Below are positions 5,120-8,453 of a stretch of 8,453 bases of DNA, piece after piece. The stretch covers positions 1 to 8,453 of the forward strand of contig CALJJF010000121.1 of assembly GCA_937973935.1 (NCBI GenBank). Reading direction: 5' to 3'. Under the pieces are notes generated by a model. That model was not told the origin of the DNA. It saw nothing but the letters and a program-made list of their open reading frames with translations, and did no database searches. The position numbers and the translations under genes are program-made. The DNA comes from MKRK01 sp001896915 (GTDB lineage Bacteria; Bacillota; Clostridia; Oscillospirales; Acutalibacteraceae). Every line of letters starts with the position of its first letter. Position 1 is the first letter of the stretch.

Positions 5120-6484
5120 TCAGATTTTCAGATTTGCCCTAACTGCATCGATTAAAGCTGACTGGGTGTTGTCTTTTTCTTTCAATGATTTTAATATACG
5201 CTCATCAACGGTTTCTTTAACGGTAATATGCTGAATTACAACGGTTTCTGAAGTTTGACCCTGCCGCCACAGTCTTGCAACGGTCTGCTGATAAAGTTCA
5301 AGACTCCAGGTAAGACCGAACCAAATTAGAATGGAGCCGCCACTTTGCAGATTCAAGCCGTGACCTGCTGAAGCTGGGTGGATGAGGGCGACCTGCAATT
5401 CACCGTTGTTCCAGCGCTTGATGCTCTCTGTAGTGTCCAGGCGTGAAAAAGGGATATGCAGTTTATGAAGCCGTTCGGAAATCCGCTCAAGATCATGCCG
5501 AAACCAGTAGGCAACCAGGACGGATTTGCCGTTTGCGGACTCAATCAAATCCTCCAAAGCATCCAACTTGCGGTCATGAATCCCAATGATTTCATTGTTA
5601 TCCGAGTAAACGGCACCATTTGCCATTTGGCATAGCTTCCCGCACAGGGCTGCGGCATTGGTAGCGGTGATATCACCATCCGGCAACTGAAGTACCAGGT
5701 CGCGTTTCAGTTCGTCATACCGCTTGCGTTCTGGTATGGATAATTTCACCGCATATTCCGCACTGACCAGTTCAGGCATTTTCAGGTGGTCTCTTGATTT
5801 CATAGAAATTGTAATATCTGAAATTCTGTCGTAAATCCGTCTTTCTGCATCTGGTAGCGGTTTATAGCTGAAAATAACCTGCCCGTTTCGTTTGTCCGGG
5901 GTGAAATAATCGTTACGATACTGTCCGATGAATCGTCCGAGACGTTTACCCATATCCAAAAGCCGAAACTCCGCCCATAAATCCATCAGACCGTTACCTG
6001 TAGGTGTGCCGGTCAGACCTATAATCCTGCTTACGCGGGGACGCACTTTCATTAGGGTTCTGAACCGTTTTGATTGGTGGCTCTTGAACGATGAAAGTTC
6101 GTCGACCACCACTGTGTCATAATCAAATGGCAAACCGCTGTGTTCCACAAGCCACTGGACATTTTCACGATTGATGATATAAATATCTGCTTGTTTTTGT
6201 AGAGCGGTTTTGCGTTCCGATTCCGTACCGACTGCTACCGAAACCCGGAGTCCGCTGAGATGATCCCATTTAACGAGTTCTTCGGGCCATGTATCTCTGG
6301 CCACCCTAAGTGGTGCGATTACCAGAACCTTGTGTGCCTGGAAACTATCGAACAGCAAGTCGTTCAAGGCGGTCAGAGTTATCGATGTCTTGCCAAGTCC
6401 CATGTCAAGCAGGAGGCAGGATATGGTGTTCACCTCTATAAACTCCGCGGCATATTGTTGATAATTATGTGGATTGTATTTCAT
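5120..6484 (-). CDS. SNF2-type DNA helicase/translocase (phage)
   Basis: A 454-residue superfamily 2 ATPase that moves along or opens duplex DNA. Motifs in order: an N-terminal HNYQQYAAEF Q-motif-like stretch (6-15), Walker A DMGLGKT (27-33), motif Ia VIAPLRVARDTW (55-66), Walker B DELSSFKS (128-135; DELS instead of DEAH), motif III LTGTP (157-161), then the second RecA-like domain with motif V around SAGHGLNL (372-379) and motif VI QQTVARLWRQGQ (399-410). Length is typical of phage SNF2 helicases with no accessory domain. The frame is open upstream to 6592, but the ATG at 6482-6484 was chosen for its GGGAGGA ribosome site and because homologous sequence starts there. It overlaps the VRR-NUC gene by 20 bases, so the two are likely co-translated and probably act together in replication or recombination. 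Confidence 0.95.
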   Translation of the reverse strand: MKYNPHNYQQYAAEFIEVNTISCLLLDMGLGKTSITLTALNDLLFDSFQAHKVLVIAPLRVARDTWPEELVKWDHLSGLRVSVAVGTESERKTALQKQADIYIINRENVQWLVEHSGLPFDYDTVVVDELSSFKSHQSKRFRTLMKVRPRVSRIIGLTGTPTGNGLMDLWAEFRLLDMGKRLGRFIGQYRNDYFTPDKRNGQVIFSYKPLPDAERRIYDRISDITISMKSRDHLKMPELVSAEYAVKLSIPERKRYDELKRDLVLQLPDGDITATNAAALCGKLCQMANGAVYSDNNEIIGIHDRKLDALEDLIESANGKSVLVAYWFRHDLERISERLHKLHIPFSRLDTTESIKRWNNGELQVALIHPASAGHGLNLQSGGSILIWFGLTWSLELYQQTVARLWRQGQTSETVVIQHITVKETVDERILKSLKEKDNTQSALIDAVRANLKI

Positions 6485-6746
6485 TAAGTATCCTCCCGAT
6501 CTGATTACATTCATCCAAGACGTACAAACGAAATCCCAGCCGCCGCAACACACCATGCCGTGCCTCCTGCAAGGGACGGGGTTTCTCACCATTTCGCTTC
6601 ACTTCCACAAAGGCGATTTTCCCCAATGGTAAAAGCACGAGGCGGTCGGGCATTCCATCATAACCGGGGCTTACGAACTTCGGTGCTATACCTCCGATCG
6701 TCTTTACCGCCTGAACAAGTTTTCGTTCTAATGACTTTTCTCGCAT
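6465..6746 (-). CDS. VRR-NUC domain nuclease
   Basis: A 93-residue single-domain nuclease of the PD-(D/E)XK class. The core is clear: GMPDRLVLLP (31-40) with Asp34, FVEVK (46-50) with Glu48 and Lys50, and KPRPLQ (55-60) ending in Gln60; the N-terminal helix RKLVQAVK (8-15) also fits. Stand-alone VRR-NUC proteins of about 90-100 residues are common in phages beside SNF2 helicases, and the family is linked to cleavage of branched DNA. It starts at ATG 6744-6746 with AGGAGG (TATAGGAGGTAC) upstream, the first gene after the iteron-bearing gap. Its last 20 bases overlap the helicase start. Confidence 0.95.
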   Translation of the reverse strand: MREKSLERKLVQAVKTIGGIAPKFVSPGYDGMPDRLVLLPLGKIAFVEVKRNGEKPRPLQEARHGVLRRLGFRLYVLDECNQIGRILNEIQST

Positions 6747-6804
6747 AAGTACCTCCTATAAATCCAGTATTTAAGATGTTCGCCCTGTTTTTATGTTATC
6801 GTGT

Positions 6805-6830
6805 CTGTTGCCGTTGTTGCCGAAGTTGCT
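6805..6830 (+). repeat. Left iteron array (GTTGCCG type)
   Basis: Three consecutive 9-base units on the plus strand: GTTGCCGTT (from 6807), GTTGCCGAA (from 6816) and a weaker GTTGCTATG (from 6825). It is nearly an inverted copy of the array at 6923-6947. Confidence 0.75.
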
Positions 6831-6874
6831 ATGTTTGCTTATATACGCGCGCACACATTCTCGCTTGTTATAGT

Positions 6875-6903
6875 GCTATATAATAGGTAGTGTTTTTTAT
6901 CAA
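6875..6903 (-). promoter_or_regulatory. Possible sigma-70/sigma-A promoter for the VRR-NUC operon
   Basis: On the minus strand TTGATA (6898-6903; consensus TTGACA) is followed 17 bases later by TATAGC (6875-6880; consensus TATAAT). It points at the VRR-NUC gene about 130 bases on. The region is AT-rich, so chance matches are common. Confidence 0.3.
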
Positions 6904-6905
6904 CA
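6897..6905 (+). promoter_or_regulatory. Near-match DnaA box
   Basis: TTATCAACA matches the DnaA box TTATCCACA at 8 of 9 positions and lies between the two iteron arrays. A single imperfect box is weak evidence; it overlaps the possible -35 element. Confidence 0.25.
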
Positions 6906-6922
6906 AGTCGTATATTGCTTAC

Positions 6923-6947
6923 AGCAACAACGGCAACACGGCAACAG
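6923..6947 (-). repeat. Right iteron array (GTTGCCG type, inverted)
   Basis: Read on the minus strand this gives GTTGCCGT, GTTGCCGTT and GTTGCTGTA: three units at 8- and 9-base steps, again with the weakest unit facing the AT-rich core. It begins 3 bases after the VapE stop codon. The symmetry with the left array includes the order of strong and weak units. Confidence 0.75.
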
Positions 6948-6950
6948 GCC

Positions 6951-8453
6951 TTACTGCTTGCCTTGAACGCGCACCCAATATGGTACGATGCCGTAAAAGC
7001 CCATCCTGCGTTTCTTTTCAGCGCGTTCCCAACCGCCGATTTTCTCCATAATGGCAATGATTTTGTAAGCTTCCGAGCGTTCAAAGCCCTCACGAGGTCT
7101 GCCGAAACACTCACACCAGATTTCCATGTTGCAGACGGTGTCGCGGCGAACCGTTCCTTTTGGCTGCGTCGGGTCATCGACAGCACGGAAAAATTCCTGA
7201 CGGCGATAGATGTCAAAGCTCTCCCAGTTTTCAGGGAGCAGAGTATCAAGATACTCACGTACCATTCCTTCACGCTCATCGCTCTCTAAGGCTTCCTTCT
7301 GAGCGGATTCAGCAAGTTCTGCAACATCACCTTCAAGGAACAGTTTTTCACCTTTTTCCCAGATAGACTTTGCCTCGGCCCATATTTGGAGTACATCGGC
7401 GTCGGTTACGTCCCAACCCTTACGGGCTTCTGTGCCGCCAACCCTGATAGGCCAGAAACGGCGGTTTCCGGTAACATCACGGAGAAAACCCATCGACTCG
7501 GAGTTAGTGCTACCAACAATGATGCATTGTCGCGGGTGGCTTTCACTGTTATGCCCGTAACTGGCGCGATAATTGTCATCACGTCTTGAAAGGAAAGCCT
7601 TAACATTATTCACATCAGTCTTGCGTATCCCGGCCAACTCTGGAATTTCAAGAATCCAAAAGCCCTGTATCTTTTCAGGGGCATCCTTGCCTTTGCCCAT
7701 ATCCGCAAAGGTTAGGCTGTCAGAGAACCATTCGCCTGCCAACTTGTCGAAAAATGTCGACTTACCAAGTCCTGTCCTGCCGTTGAGGACAAGCATATAA
7801 TCGAACTTGATGCCCGGTTGGAAAACACGGGCTACCGCTGCCGCAAAGGTCTTGCGGGTAACAGCCCGAACGTAAGCGTTATCCTGGGCACCGAAATAAT
7901 CAATGATAAGAGATTCCACCCTGGAAACACCATCCCATGATGGCAAATTGTTCAGATATTCCCGTATAGGGTGATAGATTCGTTTCGCAGCCGCTGCAAG
8001 CACTGCATGGTTTGCTTTGGTCGGGGAATAAATGCCGTAGCTATTCTGCAAATATTCATATAGCTTTGCACCATCGGTTTCACCCCAACCGGGCTTCACG
8101 CGTTTCCACGGTAATTCACCCCTTGCATCCACACCGTCACGCATCTGGTTGAACGCGATATTTGAAAGTGTGGGATCGTGGTTTAGGATCAGCAGAAAAT
8201 TTCCAAATGTGTCCTTAACGGCTCCCGCTTTGTCAAGTTCAAGATATGTCTGCCAGTCGGAATCATCGGAAAAGTCGGCTTTGGCCTGTGTCCTGCGTTC
8301 CTCGGCAAACTGTGATTTAACCCGTTCATCAGCAACGGCAAACTCGCTCATCGCTTTAAAGCCTGTCTTTTCATCAAGGTCGGTGAATTTATGAACACGA
8401 ACAAGGTCAAAAGCGTTCAGAAGTTTTCCGCAGGCAGGGTCGGTGGCATGGTG
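6951..8453 (-). CDS. VirE/VapE-like phage replication protein (primase-helicase C-terminal part; N-terminus outside window)
   Basis: The visible 500 residues are open to the right window edge. An ATG at 8349-8351 exists but is internal: the 34 residues before it (including FDLVRVHKFTDLDEK) fit the family and no ribosome site stands out. The P-loop ATPase domain shows Walker A GRTGLGKST (225-233 of the visible part), a Walker B-like WILEIPELAG (266-275), SHPRQCIIVGSTN (305-317), and FLRDVTGNRRFWPI (323-336) with probable arginine-finger residues. NLPSWDGVSRV (169-179) is typical just before this domain. Full-length relatives are usually about 750-800 residues with an N-terminal primase-type domain, which would be missing here. 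The C-terminus (about 395-500) looks like a small DNA-binding accessory domain. It probably unwinds and primes phage DNA, perhaps at the iteron region directly downstream. Confidence 0.93.
   Translation of the reverse strand, partial: HHATDPACGKLLNAFDLVRVHKFTDLDEKTGFKAMSEFAVADERVKSQFAEERRTQAKADFSDDSDWQTYLELDKAGAVKDTFGNFLLILNHDPTLSNIAFNQMRDGVDARGELPWKRVKPGWGETDGAKLYEYLQNSYGIYSPTKANHAVLAAAAKRIYHPIREYLNNLPSWDGVSRVESLIIDYFGAQDNAYVRAVTRKTFAAAVARVFQPGIKFDYMLVLNGRTGLGKSTFFDKLAGEWFSDSLTFADMGKGKDAPEKIQGFWILEIPELAGIRKTDVNNVKAFLSRRDDNYRASYGHNSESHPRQCIIVGSTNSESMGFLRDVTGNRRFWPIRVGGTEARKGWDVTDADVLQIWAEAKSIWEKGEKLFLEGDVAELAESAQKEALESDEREGMVREYLDTLLPENWESFDIYRRQEFFRAVDDPTQPKGTVRRDTVCNMEIWCECFGRPREGFERSEAYKIIAIMEKIGGWERAEKKRRMGFYGIVPYWVRVQGKQ

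Larger units (their letters stand above)
6747..6950. other. Non-coding gap with inverted iteron arrays; candidate replication origin/control region
   Basis: This 204-base segment has no plausible gene. It holds two arrays of a 9-base repeat, based on GTTGCCG, in opposite orientation (6805-6830 and 6923-6947), which flank a 92-base AT-rich core. The core has runs such as CTATATAATAG, a near-match to a DnaA box, a stretch of alternating pyrimidines and purines (6840-6858), and a possible minus-strand promoter. Iterons plus an AT-rich core beside a primase-helicase gene are typical for a phage origin, but an operator for a repressor or activator is also possible. The 58 bases left of the first array (6747-6804) show only the VRR-NUC ribosome site. 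Confidence 0.55.

Noticed and set aside
6485..6592. N-terminal extension of the helicase frame to 6592
   Set aside because: The extra 36 residues look like shadow sequence of the VRR-NUC gene; the ATG at 6484 has a strong ribosome site and matches the usual family start.
6839..7279. 146-codon minus-strand frame overlapping the VapE C-terminus and the iteron gap
   Set aside because: It runs through the real VapE frame and the repeat region without any recognisable motif.

Overview
All recognisable genes in this window lie on the minus strand, so the region is transcribed from right to left. The gene content is that of a tailed, terminase-encoding double-stranded DNA phage or prophage, covering the late end of the replication module and the start of the packaging module. 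Protein style (P27-type small terminase, VirE/VapE-type replication protein, DUF1492/ArpU-like regulator, strong AGGAGG-type ribosome binding sites) suggests a low- to mid-GC Gram-positive host of the Clostridia type. This is an inference from gene families, and no host gene is present to confirm it. No integrase, attachment site, tRNA, rRNA, CRISPR array or insertion sequence was seen.

Layout in transcription order. At the right end is a VirE/VapE-like primase-helicase whose N-terminus lies outside the window (6951-8453). Next is a 204-base non-coding segment with two inverted arrays of a 9-base GTTGCCG-type repeat around an AT-rich core. This is a candidate replication origin and/or control region. 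It is followed by a VRR-NUC nuclease (6465-6746) that overlaps a SNF2-type helicase (5120-6484), a small sigma-region-4-like regulator (4626-5060) and an HNH endonuclease (4136-4507). A 180-base non-coding segment rich in hairpins (3956-4135) then separates HNH from the small terminase (3404-3955); its position suggests a cos site. After terS comes a tightly packed modification cassette: S-adenosylmethionine synthetase (2221-3399), a ParB-like/adenine-or-N4-cytosine DNA methyltransferase (1005-2246) and a cytosine-C5 DNA methyltransferase (1-1012, cut by the left edge). These genes are 4 bases apart or overlap by 26 and 8 bases. The large terminase is not in the window and would be expected further left.

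How it fits together: VapE, the nuclease, the helicase and the iteron region form the replication/recombination side. The small regulator probably switches on the late operon. HNH, the hairpin region and TerS belong to DNA packaging. MetK would make the methyl donor for the two methyltransferases, giving a self-supplied DNA-modification cassette placed inside the packaging operon.

The most interesting observation is a second reading frame (292-687) inside the cytosine methyltransferase gene. It has a ribosome binding site and a C-terminus that looks like a genuine conserved phage protein motif, so this stretch may code for two proteins. Other points worth checking are the inverted iteron arrays, the mutually exclusive hairpins upstream of terS, and substitutions in otherwise invariant MetK motifs.
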